A DNA stretch of 36,030 bases from Planctomycetota bacterium (GTDB taxonomy: Bacteria > Planctomycetota > Phycisphaerae > Phycisphaerales > Phycisphaeraceae). The translations under genes were made by a program, and so were the position numbers. The notes under the pieces are model-generated. The model worked only from the letters and a program-made list of their open reading frames with translations, did no database searches and was not told the origin of the DNA. The stretch covers positions 1-36,030 of the forward strand of contig JAJRRS010000170.1 of assembly GCA_024279275.1 (NCBI GenBank). The letters are read 5' to 3'. How positions within the stretch are numbered: position 1 is the stretch's first letter; each line of letters starts with the position of its first letter. Below, piece by piece: positions 24,078-32,093 of the stretch.

Positions 24078-26303
24078 ATGATGGCCCGATACAAAACATT
24101 CCCCACACACACGAACAACCGCGACCGCGGTGCCGCCGCCGTCCTCGCGATGATGTTCCTGGTCATCTTCTCCTCACTCGCCGCAGCCATGGCCATCGTC
24201 TCGCAGGGCAACCTCACCACCGCCGACTCCTCACTGAAGATCAACCGATCACTCGCCGCCGCCGAAACAGGCATGCGCTTCATGATCTACCGCCTTAACC
24301 AGGTCACCCAGGGCGACGCCACCGCAGGCACCGCGGGCATCAAGATCCGTGAAGGCGAAATCGACGCCGCACTCGCCGACACCCTCTGGATCGACACACG
24401 CACACAGCTCTTAAACCTACTTGCCAACGACTTCCAATACCAGCAGGGCAACACGCCCTACGTCGATAGCGGCGATCTGATCGTCCCCGAAATACCCGTC
24501 GGCCCAGGCCAACCCCAGTTCAGCGCCACCTTCAAGCCACACCCACTGGCCAACGAAGACTACGACGACGCCATCTACCAACGCCCCCCCTACAGCAACA
24601 TGGACCCACCCGTCACTAACGCCGACCCCTTAGGCCCGGACTGGATCCGCGTCACCGTCATCGCAGGCGACGGCCCCGTCGGCTCACGCATCTTCCGCTC
24701 CGTCACCATCGACTTCCAGATCGAAAAGAAAATCCGTTTCGCTCTGCTCTCAAAAAGCCGCATCATGATCGGCCGCAACGTCATGATCGAAGGCCCCATC
24801 GGCTCGGCCTTCCTGGAAACCAACCTCGCCAACGGCCACCCCATCCAGATGGAAGGCGACTTCCGCGGACTCGACCCCGCTCTCGACACAGAACTCGACC
24901 TCTTCCGCAACACACTCGTCTCCAACGACGCCGACGGCGACAACCGCATCAATCTCGCCAACGCCTCCGAGACCGCACTCATCGTCGATCCCGCACAATA
25001 CGACTACAACCAGGACGGCTACATCGACGGCTACGACTTCTTCATGGCTAACTTCGACTCCAACGCAGACCTCAAGATCAGCGTCGTTGAACTCGATCCA
25101 ACCTCCACCGACGTCAACCGCCAACAGCTCATGAAGCTCATCGACACCTTCGGCAACCCCAACCGCCAGGGATACAACGACGGCTTCATCGACGAATACG
25201 ACCGCTACGCAAAAATCCGTGGCGAGGTCTACATCACCGCTGACAAACAAGGCTGGGAAGACGGCGCTGCAGACCCCGACGGCCCGGGCGGTGCCGACGG
25301 TGCTTACCAAGACTACTTCCAAGGCGCTATCGTCCCAGGCTTCGGCGAAACAGCTCTCACCTTCGACGCAGACACCGACGCCGTTCACGAATTCAGCCCC
25401 TCTGACTTCAACGTCGCCTCCTTCAGGGCTATGGCTTCCAACGACTTCGCCTCACAGGCCGGCACCCCCACAGGCACCGTCACCGAGCAGGTACCCTTCG
25501 GCGCCGCTCACCCCTACGAATACTACGACCGGGACGTCTATGAAAATATCACATTCGACAACGTCCTGATACCCAAAGGCACCAACGCGCTGTTCCGCAA
25601 CTGCACCTTCGTCGGCGTCACATACGTCGATACCGACACCGACAACATCGACTCCAACTTCAACTACGCCGGCATGCAGGAAGCCGACGGCACGCTCAAA
25701 CACCCCGGCCGAACCGCCTTCGTCCAAGGCGTCGAGATCGCAGACACCAAGACCGTCGCCAATAACATCCGCTTCGACGACTGCACCTTCAACGGCTCGA
25801 TCGTCACGCAATCCCCCAACGAATACCCGCACGTCCGAAACAAACTCACATTCACCGGCACAACACGCTTCATCCTTGAAAGCCCCCTTAGTTCCGCCGA
25901 GATCAAACTCTTCAGACGCTCCACACTCCTGGCCCCGCACTTCTCCGTCGAGATGGGCACCTTCATCGCTCCCGAAGACTCACAGGAAACCGTCGAACTC
26001 TCTGGCACCATCGTCACCGGACTCCTGGATATGCGCGGGCAGGTCAAGATTGTCGGCACACTCCTGACCACCTTCAACCCCGTCAGCAACACCGGACCCG
26101 TACTCGGCGATACCAGCCCACAGTTCAACACCACACTCGGATACTTCTCCTCAGCCGACGGCGACCTCGAATCCGAATTACCCGCCAACGGCCTGGGCGT
26201 CATTCAAATCCGATACGACCCCTCACTACCCCTGCCCGACGGCATCCTGGGCAACATCGACATCACTCCCTCACTCGCTACCTACCGCGAAGGCGGACTG
26301 TAA
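24078..26303 (+). CDS. PilX-like minor pilin/tip protein with EF-hand loops
   Basis: The 741-residue product has a PilX-type N terminus: after a basic stretch, RGAAAVLAMMFLVIFSSLAAAMAIVSQG-type hydrophobic helix (about 18-44), then SLAAAETGM (59-67). Between about 284 and 376 there are calcium-loop signatures. D309-Y-N311-Q-D313-G-Y-I-D317-x2-D320 matches the EF-hand pattern. D327-S-N329-A-D331-L-K-I-x3-E338 matches too. Looser versions are at 284 and about 364. The C-terminal half has regular strand repeats (FDNVLIPKG, FRNCTF, RFDDCTF) that suggest a beta-helix. The start ATG at 24078 has GGAG 5 nt upstream. A calcium-responsive minor subunit at the pilus tip, like PilY1-type proteins, is plausible but inferred. 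Confidence 0.7.
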   Translation: MMARYKTFPTHTNNRDRGAAAVLAMMFLVIFSSLAAAMAIVSQGNLTTADSSLKINRSLAAAETGMRFMIYRLNQVTQGDATAGTAGIKIREGEIDAALADTLWIDTRTQLLNLLANDFQYQQGNTPYVDSGDLIVPEIPVGPGQPQFSATFKPHPLANEDYDDAIYQRPPYSNMDPPVTNADPLGPDWIRVTVIAGDGPVGSRIFRSVTIDFQIEKKIRFALLSKSRIMIGRNVMIEGPIGSAFLETNLANGHPIQMEGDFRGLDPALDTELDLFRNTLVSNDADGDNRINLANASETALIVDPAQYDYNQDGYIDGYDFFMANFDSNADLKISVVELDPTSTDVNRQQLMKLIDTFGNPNRQGYNDGFIDEYDRYAKIRGEVYITADKQGWEDGAADPDGPGGADGAYQDYFQGAIVPGFGETALTFDADTDAVHEFSPSDFNVASFRAMASNDFASQAGTPTGTVTEQVPFGAAHPYEYYDRDVYENITFDNVLIPKGTNALFRNCTFVGVTYVDTDTDNIDSNFNYAGMQEADGTLKHPGRTAFVQGVEIADTKTVANNIRFDDCTFNGSIVTQSPNEYPHVRNKLTFTGTTRFILESPLSSAEIKLFRRSTLLAPHFSVEMGTFIAPEDSQETVELSGTIVTGLLDMRGQVKIVGTLLTTFNPVSNTGPVLGDTSPQFNTTLGYFSSADGDLESELPANGLGVIQIRYDPSLPLPDGILGNIDITPSLATYREGGL

Positions 26304-26312
26304 TAAATTTAG

Positions 26313-26418
26313 GATTTATGATTGATGATGTAAGAACAGAATCAGGACCACGGCTACATCACACAAAGACCGCCATCATGAACACAAATCATAAATCAAA
26401 CATCATCAATCATAAATC
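26313..26418. repeat. 19-bp perfect inverted repeat, ATCATCAATC family
   Basis: GATTTATGATTGATGATGT (26313-26331) and its exact reverse complement ACATCATCAATCATAAATC (26400-26418) flank 68 bp. The right arm is inside the next gene, encoding codons 8-14 of its leader. A partial direct copy, AATCATAAATC, lies at 26387-26397. Relatives of the word (CACATCATCAATC) occur near 28701 and 28742. Confidence 0.9.
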
Positions 26419-27007
26419 TCGAGGCCTCTCCCTGGTCGAGCTGCTCGTCTCCCTGGCTATCACAGCCATGCTCCTCACCGCCACCATGGTCGCCATCGAC
26501 GCCAGCTTCCAGGCCTACGCCGCAGCAGCAGAGTCCGCCAGCACACAGACCGCCACACGCATGGTCGTCAACCGCCTGCTCACGCTCATACGCACCAGTA
26601 CCGCGCACGGCCCACTCCTGGACGACCCCACCGATACCCCACCCGTCGTCCTCCTCGCCGACGGCCAAACACTCGAGAGCTACTACATCACCCTCCTGAA
26701 TCCGCAGGGCGACCTCATACGCATCGAATACCGCGACGCCACACACGCCACCACACCCAACCAACTCTGGCTCATCATCGACCCCGTTGGCGGCGGCCCA
26801 CAACAGTCGCAACCCATCATGGGCGGCATCACCGACGCCAAGTTCTTCATACACCGCCGATTCGATTCCGAAGGCGTACTCGTCCTGGAACGTGGCTCCA
26901 TCGACATGACCGTCGAAGCCGACGACGCCGCCTCACTCGCACTGGAAGGCGCGAACCTCCCTCCCATCCGCGTCATCGCCTCCACCATGCCACGCAAGCT
27001 CAACTAA
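26378..27007 (+). CDS. Prepilin-like protein, PilW/GspJ type
   Basis: A 209-residue pseudopilin. The leader MNTNHKSNIINHKSRG is followed by LSLVELLVSLAI, a hydrophobic helix with the expected glutamate at +5 after G/L cleavage (the +1 Phe is replaced by Leu). An in-frame ATG at 26318 gives a 36-residue leader and has AGGA close upstream, so the start is not settled. The mature part has short strands and Asp-rich loops (FFIHRRFDSEGVLVLERG) consistent with GspJ/PilW. It ends the pil cluster. Confidence 0.82.
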   Translation: MNTNHKSNIINHKSRGLSLVELLVSLAITAMLLTATMVAIDASFQAYAAAAESASTQTATRMVVNRLLTLIRTSTAHGPLLDDPTDTPPVVLLADGQTLESYYITLLNPQGDLIRIEYRDATHATTPNQLWLIIDPVGGGPQQSQPIMGGITDAKFFIHRRFDSEGVLVLERGSIDMTVEADDAASLALEGANLPPIRVIASTMPRKLN

Positions 27008-27045
27008 AACTAGCGACCCAGTACACAACACAATACCCCCTCAAA

Positions 27046-27068
27046 GCCCACGCTCGTCGAGCGTGGGC
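27046..27068. terminator. Hairpin GCCCACGCTC-GTC-GAGCGTGGGC after the pilus operon
   Basis: A perfect 10-bp stem with a 3-nt loop 39 bp after the last pilin gene. It may end the pilus operon, but the following CTGTCATATCT has few T. The same palindrome, with T in place of C, is at 3089-3110, so it may equally be a dispersed element. Confidence 0.5.
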
Positions 27069-27261
27069 CTGTCATATCTATACCTCACACGCTGCCCAAT
27101 CTATCTCCTTCCACCACCGTCCATCTGCGCATCCTGGGCAATCTGTACCGTGTCGATAACTCAAAAAAAACCGCTATCGGACCTTGCCCCCACGCCCGTG
27201 AATCATACTGTTAACTCGGAATTAATCGTGTTAGAGGGGTGGTCCCGCCCAGCAAAGAGCA

Positions 27262-27276
27262 TGTTCTTTAAGAACA
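27262..27276. promoter_or_regulatory. 15-bp palindrome TGTTCTT-T-AAGAACA upstream of fibro-slime gene
   Basis: A perfect 7+7 palindrome with one central base, 52 bp before the ATG. A second, GACCAAGGTC, follows at 27279-27288. It is the right size for a dimeric regulator site; no regulator is adjacent. Confidence 0.45.
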
Positions 27277-27327
27277 AGACCAAGGTCAACCAACCTCAAT
27301 AAACTGGGCTAAGCAATAAAGGAAATC

Positions 27328-28140
27328 GTGATGAAAAAGATGTACCTGACAACCGCAATCGTCGCCGTAGGCATCGCAGCCGCGCCCACACATGCCGAGA
27401 GCATCGAACTCACCGGCGTGATCCGTGACTTCCAAACCAGCCACCCCGACTTCGAGTCCTACCCAGGCACCTACAACAAGGTCATGGACGATCTCGGCGC
27501 CGACGGCCAACCCCAGCTCGACATGAGCTACTACAACAACAAGCTCGGCACCTCCGGCCAATCCGTACATTCGCCGGAATCATTCGCCCAGTGGTACCAG
27601 GACCTCCCCGACGTCAACATCAGCATCCCCTTCACCATCACACTCGAGAACGGACAGCAAGGCCCCGGCGGCATCTACTCCTTCGCTCGCGAAAAACAGA
27701 TGCCCGCGCCATACAACTACTTCTTCCCCATCGATCAGATGGGCTTCGGCCTAACCCCCGACACCGCGCAATGGCCCCTGCGCTGGGCCTCCGGCAACGT
27801 GCATAACTACCACTTCACCTACGAACTACGCACCAGCTTCACCTACACCGACCCCGCCGAACGTGAAGATGCCATGATCTTCTCATTCACCGGCGACGAC
27901 GACGTATGGGTCTTCATCAACGGCAAACTCGCCGTCGACCTCGGCGGTGTACACAGCCAAAAGCAGGCTTCCATCAACCTCGACTCAGCCGCACAAGACC
28001 TCGGCTTGGAACCCGGCGGAACCTACACACTCGACCTCTTCTTCGCCGAACGTCACACCAGCGAATCTAACTTCCGCATCGAAACCACACTCCAGCTCGA
28101 AGAAGTAGCCCCCACCACCATCAGCCCGCTGTACGACTGA
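27328..28140 (+). CDS. Secreted fibro-slime domain protein
   Basis: The 270-residue protein has a signal peptide (MKKMYLTTAIVAVGIAAAPTHA, cleavage near 22/23) and then the fibro-slime fold: IELTGVIRDFQTSHPDFES, YFFPIDQMGFG, FTYELRTSFTYT, and the PA14-like segment FTGDDDVWVFINGKLAVDLGG, ending with NFRIETTLQL. The family was named for proteins of slime moulds and Fibrobacter; members are secreted, probably sugar- or cell-surface-binding. SD AGGA lies about 8 nt before the ATG. No membrane anchor or PEP-CTERM-type tail is visible at its C terminus. It sits after the pilus operon but its own hairpins and terminator suggest a separate transcript. A role in adhesion is inference. Confidence 0.85.
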   Translation: MMKKMYLTTAIVAVGIAAAPTHAESIELTGVIRDFQTSHPDFESYPGTYNKVMDDLGADGQPQLDMSYYNNKLGTSGQSVHSPESFAQWYQDLPDVNISIPFTITLENGQQGPGGIYSFAREKQMPAPYNYFFPIDQMGFGLTPDTAQWPLRWASGNVHNYHFTYELRTSFTYTDPAEREDAMIFSFTGDDDVWVFINGKLAVDLGGVHSQKQASINLDSAAQDLGLEPGGTYTLDLFFAERHTSESNFRIETTLQLEEVAPTTISPLYD

Positions 28141-28181
28141 TACACCCCCAGGGGAACCGAATACCTCCCCCTTTGGTTAAG

Positions 28182-28211
28182 ACCCGTGGGCCAAGTGCCC
28201 GCGGGTTTTTT
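28182..28211 (+). terminator. Rho-independent terminator of the fibro-slime gene
   Basis: ACCCGTGGGC (28182-28191), loop CAAGT, GCCCGCGGGT (28197-28206) with one G-U pair, followed by six T (28206-28211). It begins 41 nt after the stop codon and is the clearest intrinsic terminator in the window. Confidence 0.92.
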
Positions 28212-28312
28212 ATGCGCACCACAAACACCTAAAAACAACCTCTCCCGTTTAGCCCGGTCGCCCGCGACCGGCTCCCCACCTCCAGTCCCCCCCCCAATCG
28301 CACCCACCCCCC

Positions 28313-28345
28313 AACGCCGTCCCTAAGCGCAGCGAAGGGGCGGGT
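28313..28345. repeat. AACGCC...GGGGCGG dispersed hairpin, copy 2
   Basis: Same element as at 23932 with the loop AAGCGCAGCGA. The stem pairs CCGTCCCT with AGGGGCGG (one G-U pair). Confidence 0.75.
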
Positions 28346-28571
28346 AAAATCCGTGCATTGAATATCAAATATCCCCACGAAGCACAGCATCCTGTCACAT
28401 CCACCCCCCTCTAATTTCCTGCTTTCCTGATTTCCTGCTTTTCCCGTTTTCCGCCCCACCAACCCCGTTTTATTGGCCCCACCCACAATCAAATCGTACA
28501 CTTCAACAGCCGGGTGATCCCAAAACAAAGACTCCCCCCAACGTTTGCCCCAAGGCAACCGATACGACTCG

Positions 28572-28603
28572 CGGCGCCGCGTGCCGCTCCGGGCGCGGCG
28601 CCG
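28572..28603. terminator. GC-rich hairpin between convergent genes
   Basis: CGGCGCCGCG (28572-28581) and CGCGGCGCCG (28594-28603) form a perfect 10-bp stem with a 12-nt loop, followed on the plus strand by TTTATC. The T-run is short, so a terminator role is only possible. Confidence 0.5.
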
Positions 28604-28651
28604 TTTATCAAACATAAAACCACCCAAAAATTCCCCACACACCCTCCCCCC

Positions 28652-28684
28652 AACGCCGCCCCTGAGCGCAGCGAAGAGGCGGCT
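28652..28684. repeat. AACGCC...GAGGCGG dispersed hairpin, copy 3
   Basis: Third copy: stem CCGCCCCT/AGAGGCGG around the loop GAGCGCAGCGA. It differs from copy 2 mainly by C/T and A/G changes in the stem. Confidence 0.75.
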
Positions 28685-28771
28685 CTCCCCCCCCCACTCC
28701 CACATCATCAATCATCAACCGAAGGTCCGCGAAGCGAAATCCCACATCATCAATCTCCCTTACTCCCCCAC

Positions 28772-30061
28772 TTACCCCCGCTTAATAATCAACGTATCAT
28801 TCTGCCCGCCAAACCCAAAGCTGTTCGATAAACAAACATCAACCTTCGCATCCCGCGACGCATTCGCCACATAATCCAGGTCACACTCGGGGTCCGGGTT
28901 ATTCAGGTTATGCGTCGGCGGAAGCTTCTGGTCTCGGATCGCCAACACACACACAATCGCCTCCACCGAACCCGCCGCCGCGATCAGATGCCCCAGCATG
29001 CTCTTGATCGAACTCATCGGGATCGACTTCGCACGATCGCCAAACACCACCTTCACCGCCCGCGTCTCGATCGAGTCGTTCTCCTTGGTCCCCGTCCCGT
29101 GTGCTGAGATGTAATCAATATCATCAAGACCAAGCCCCGCATCTTCCAGTGCCAGGTTCATGCTCTTGGCCGCACCTCGACCCTCTGGATGGATGTCCGT
29201 GATCCGGTACGCATCCGCTGTCGATCCGTAACCCGCGATCTCCGCCAACACCGTCGCACCGCGTGCCTGCGCGTGCTCAAGCGTCTCGATTATCAGCATC
29301 CCCGCGCCCTCGCCCATCACAAACCCATCGCGATCCACACTAAATGGCCGAGAAGCCCCCTGCGGATCATCATTACGATTGCTCAACGCCGTCAGCCGAT
29401 TAAACCCCGTCACACCCAGCGGATGAATCATCGTGTGCGCGCCGCCGGTAATCATCACGTCCGCATCACCCCGCCGCAAAATCTCCGTCGCCTCACCGAT
29501 CGCCTGCGTCGAAGCGGCACAAGCAGTCAGGCAGTTATACGCCGGCCCCTGCGCATCAAACTCCATCGCCAGATGCGTCAAAGGCATGTTCGGCTCCTGC
29601 TCGATCTCACGCGTGGCCGTCATCTTCTGCGTCGCCGTCGCCGCCCACTTCGCACCATCAATCGCCTTCTTCTCTTCATCCCACCCAGCCAGGTTCGACG
29701 CAAAATAATTCTCAAAGTCCAGCGACCCCTCACCCGAACCCAGATAAATCCCCAACCGCGCCCGGTCCAGCCCCTCCAACTTATCAAGCCCCGCCATCTC
29801 CCATGCCTGCGCCGCAGCACCCAGCGCAAAACTCGTGTTCAGCCCCACCCCCTCGTGCAACTCCGGAAACTTTACAAACTTCCGGTAGTCATAATCCTTC
29901 ACCTGCGCCGCAAACGTCGTCGGAAACGTAGACGCATCAAAATGATCAATCGTCCCGATCCCAGAAGCGCAGCTAAGCAGCCCCGCCCAGACCGTTTCAA
30001 CATCGTGACCCAAAGGCGTCACCATACCCATACCTGTAATAACAATGCGTGGCGTTGCCAT
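28772..30061 (-). CDS. fabF: Beta-ketoacyl-ACP synthase II
   Basis: Condenses malonyl-ACP with acyl-ACP in fatty-acid or polyketide-like synthesis; cytosolic. The 429-residue protein has the complete Cys-His-His triad and the conserved lysine: C181 in TACAAST, H321 in HGTGTKEND, K353 and H358 in KSMLGHLIAAAG. The start region TPRIVITGMGMVTPLG is typical of the family. The ATG at 30061 has AAGG about 11 nt upstream. It lies downstream of a second, degenerate ketosynthase, separated by a 400-bp repeat region. No acyl carrier protein is in the window, so it cannot be told whether it serves housekeeping fatty-acid synthesis or a special pathway. Confidence 0.93.
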   Translation of the reverse strand: MATPRIVITGMGMVTPLGHDVETVWAGLLSCASGIGTIDHFDASTFPTTFAAQVKDYDYRKFVKFPELHEGVGLNTSFALGAAAQAWEMAGLDKLEGLDRARLGIYLGSGEGSLDFENYFASNLAGWDEEKKAIDGAKWAATATQKMTATREIEQEPNMPLTHLAMEFDAQGPAYNCLTACAASTQAIGEATEILRRGDADVMITGGAHTMIHPLGVTGFNRLTALSNRNDDPQGASRPFSVDRDGFVMGEGAGMLIIETLEHAQARGATVLAEIAGYGSTADAYRITDIHPEGRGAAKSMNLALEDAGLGLDDIDYISAHGTGTKENDSIETRAVKVVFGDRAKSIPMSSIKSMLGHLIAAAGSVEAIVCVLAIRDQKLPPTHNLNNPDPECDLDYVANASRDAKVDVCLSNSFGFGGQNDTLIIKRG

Positions 30062-30091
30062 AATTCAAAACCTTTATAAACCAGATCAGAA

Positions 30092-30286
30092 ATCACGGAG
30101 GGCGCGGAGACACGGAGACACGGAGAAAGCAGACAAACAGGGGTGAACGCAGATAAACGCGGATAAAACCCAAGACACATCACTTATTTATTTCTCTTAT
30201 CACCGTTCATCAGCGTTCATCACTGTTCCATTTTCTTAATGTCTCGTCTCTTCTCCGCGTCTCCGTGTCTCCGCGCCCTCCGTGAT
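30092..30286. repeat. 195-bp hairpin element, CGGAGAC family, copy 1
   Basis: The arms 30092-30127 and 30251-30286 are 36 bp and complementary except at one base. Left reads ATCACGGAGGGCGCGGAGAC and continues with ACGGAGACACGGAGAA. Inside, a second word pair (GAACGCAGATAAACGCGG at left, CCGTTCATCAGCGTTC at right) is also partly complementary, so the whole piece can fold as one long hairpin. Confidence 0.85.
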
Positions 30287-30303
30287 ATCCTTAATTAAGC
30301 AAA

Positions 30304-30447
30304 AAATTAACACAGATAAACGCAGACAAAAACCAAACACACATCACTTCATGTATTTCTTCTCTTATCACCGTTCATCAGCGTTCATCCCTATTTCAAT
30401 TCTCTTCATCTCTTCTCCGCGCCTCCGTGTCTCCGCGCCCTCCGTGT
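30304..30447. repeat. Diverged direct duplicate of the CGGAGAC element (copy 2)
   Basis: This stretch repeats the internal and right-arm part of copy 1 (about 30141-30285): CACAGATAAACGCAGACAAA, TATCACCGTTCATCAGCGTT and TTCTCCGCGCCTCCGTGTCT line up in order. The left arm is missing, so this copy is truncated. Confidence 0.75.
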
Positions 30448-30465
30448 TTATTCCTACTATCACCC

Positions 30466-31806
30466 TCAACGATCCATAGCTTTAAGAACCATCGCCGTAT
30501 GCTGCCCACCAAAACCCATATTAAATACCAACGCATACCCAAGCTCAGCATCCCCCGACGCAGCACTCCCCCCCAGCCCATCAATCGGCGTATCCCGATT
30601 AATCACCGCCGGCACCTTCTGCTCACGCAACGCCTTCGCAGCCACCGCCACATCAAGCCCGCCGCCGCCCGCGCCGCAGTTCCCCACCATCGCACGCAAC
30701 GACAACACCGGCACCTCTGCCAGCCGATCACCCAACACCGCCTTCAACCCGTTCACCTCCGCCTGATCCCAACTCGCCACACCGCAACCAAACCCAACCA
30801 CCAAATCAATCTGATCCGCACCGATCCCCGCCTCTCTTAACGCCGCACCCACCGACGACACCACCGCCTTGCCCCCCGCGTCCGGCTCCCTGTTCTTCGC
30901 CTCACGATTCACGCTCTGCGATGCGCCGAAACCCACCACCTGCGCGTAGGCATTTTCGCCGCCACGCTGCTGATAAGTCTCCAACGCCTCAAGCATCACG
31001 ATCCCCCCGCCGTCCCCCGCCACAGTCCCCGCTGCGCTCTGGTCGTAAGGACGCACCGCGTGCTGCGGATCGTCATTACTCTTTTCATTCAGCCGACCGG
31101 TCAACTGCTGCCGGTAGTACACCATCGGGTTCATCTTCGTCTCCGCCCCGCCACAGAAACACAAGTCCGCCTTCCCCCGCTGAATCACACGCAACGACTC
31201 ACCGATCGACAGCATCGCCGACGCCTCCCCGCATGTGATCGTATTCGATGGCCCCTGATTGTCGTGAATAATCGTCACGTGGCACGCCAGCATGTTCGGC
31301 AGATACTTCAACAGCCACAACGGCGTGAGGTGCTGCATCCCCTCGCTGCCCCACTTGTGAATATCAAAATCCCCGTTGTCATCCCGGGACTCGATCAACG
31401 CACCGGTCAACTCATCCAGGTCCGCCGCGATCAGCCCCGCACCAATATGGCACCCCACCCGCACCGGGTCATACGTCGGCTTAAACGCCCCGTTCTTCCC
31501 ACCATCCGGGTCCGTCCCCTTGGTCAACAGCCCCGCATCACGCGCCGCATAATCCGCCGCCACCACAGCCAACTGAATGTCCCGAGCCATCACCTTCGTC
31601 GCCTTGCGATGACTCTTAGGCACGAACTTGCCGATCTTAAAAGCCTCGACCTCCACACCCACCTGACACCCAAACCCGCTGGGGTCGAACGCCTCAATAC
31701 GCCTCACCGCCGAGCGACCCGCACACACCCCCTCCCACGTCGGGTCTATCCCAAGCCCAAGCCCGCTGACTGGCCCTACGCCGCTGATCACTACATTTCG
31801 TGTCAT
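30466..31806 (-). CDS. Degenerate ketosynthase (KAS-like, lacks both catalytic His)
   Basis: A 446-residue thiolase-fold protein with KAS N terminus MTRNVVISGVGPVSGLG and glycine-rich end NMGFGGQHTAMVLK. The nucleophile position keeps cysteine: C192 in NTITCGEASAML. The HGTGT block is replaced by GFGCGVASWDQAE, so its histidine is F339. The KSMLGH block reads LRAMVGN, with R371 for lysine and N376 for histidine. It therefore cannot work as a normal condensing enzyme. KAS partners that lost catalysis exist as chain-length factors, though those usually change the cysteine. The MTRN start is preferred over a 45-residue extension that would begin inside the probable leader. A MarR-type site lies about 170 bp upstream. 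Confidence 0.85.
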   Translation of the reverse strand: MTRNVVISGVGPVSGLGLGIDPTWEGVCAGRSAVRRIEAFDPSGFGCQVGVEVEAFKIGKFVPKSHRKATKVMARDIQLAVVAADYAARDAGLLTKGTDPDGGKNGAFKPTYDPVRVGCHIGAGLIAADLDELTGALIESRDDNGDFDIHKWGSEGMQHLTPLWLLKYLPNMLACHVTIIHDNQGPSNTITCGEASAMLSIGESLRVIQRGKADLCFCGGAETKMNPMVYYRQQLTGRLNEKSNDDPQHAVRPYDQSAAGTVAGDGGGIVMLEALETYQQRGGENAYAQVVGFGASQSVNREAKNREPDAGGKAVVSSVGAALREAGIGADQIDLVVGFGCGVASWDQAEVNGLKAVLGDRLAEVPVLSLRAMVGNCGAGGGGLDVAVAAKALREQKVPAVINRDTPIDGLGGSAASGDAELGYALVFNMGFGGQHTAMVLKAMDR

Positions 31807-31976
31807 GGTTGAATTCCGCTTGTCTTCATCGAGCCGGGCATTGTATGTCCCCAAGCAGGACACGGGAAACGGACCGGCCCGCACCGAAAAACCCACCTCT
31901 ACCCTGTCCACACCCCCCGCCTTGAGGGAACCAAAGCACATATCTAAACTAAAAGCACAAATACGATTTCATTTTA

Positions 31977-31994
31977 TTGCATATACAACGACTT
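31977..31994. promoter_or_regulatory. MarR-type operator A, upstream of the degenerate ketosynthase
   Basis: On the minus strand this reads AAGTCGTTGTATATGCAA; the core TTGYATATRCAA is palindromic. It matches operator B (32717-32734) at 16 of 18 positions; the two differences are paired across the palindrome. It lies 170 bp ahead of the ketosynthase ATG. Confidence 0.72.
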
Positions 31995-32093
31995 ACCGGA
32001 AAAACCCGTGTCTTCCTCATGATATCCAGCCCACAAGAGCTGCTCCACATGAATTAGATACAAACCTGAAGCATAATAGTTGCATCTACAATC

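Larger units (their letters stand above)
28212..28771. other. 0.56-kb spacer with several repeat families
   Basis: No supported gene. It holds two copies of the AACGCC hairpin (28313-28345, 28652-28684), a pyrimidine-rich TTTCCTGATTTCCTGCTTTTC run (about 28411-28450), a strong hairpin (28572-28603), and CATCATCAATC words (28701-28758). It lies between the converging fibro-slime and KAS II genes. Confidence 0.6.

Noticed and set aside
27328-28140. Fibro-slime protein as exosortase substrate
   Set aside because: The C terminus (EVAPTTISPLYD) has no hydrophobic helix or basic tail, so it does not fit a PEP-CTERM-type signal.
29189-30079. 296-codon plus-strand open frame opposite fabF
   Set aside because: Arg/His-rich antisense frame of a well-conserved ketosynthase; no start signal.
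30092-30447. CRISPR array
   Set aside because: The repeated words are inverted arms and a diverged duplicate, with no regular repeat-spacer period and no cas genes.
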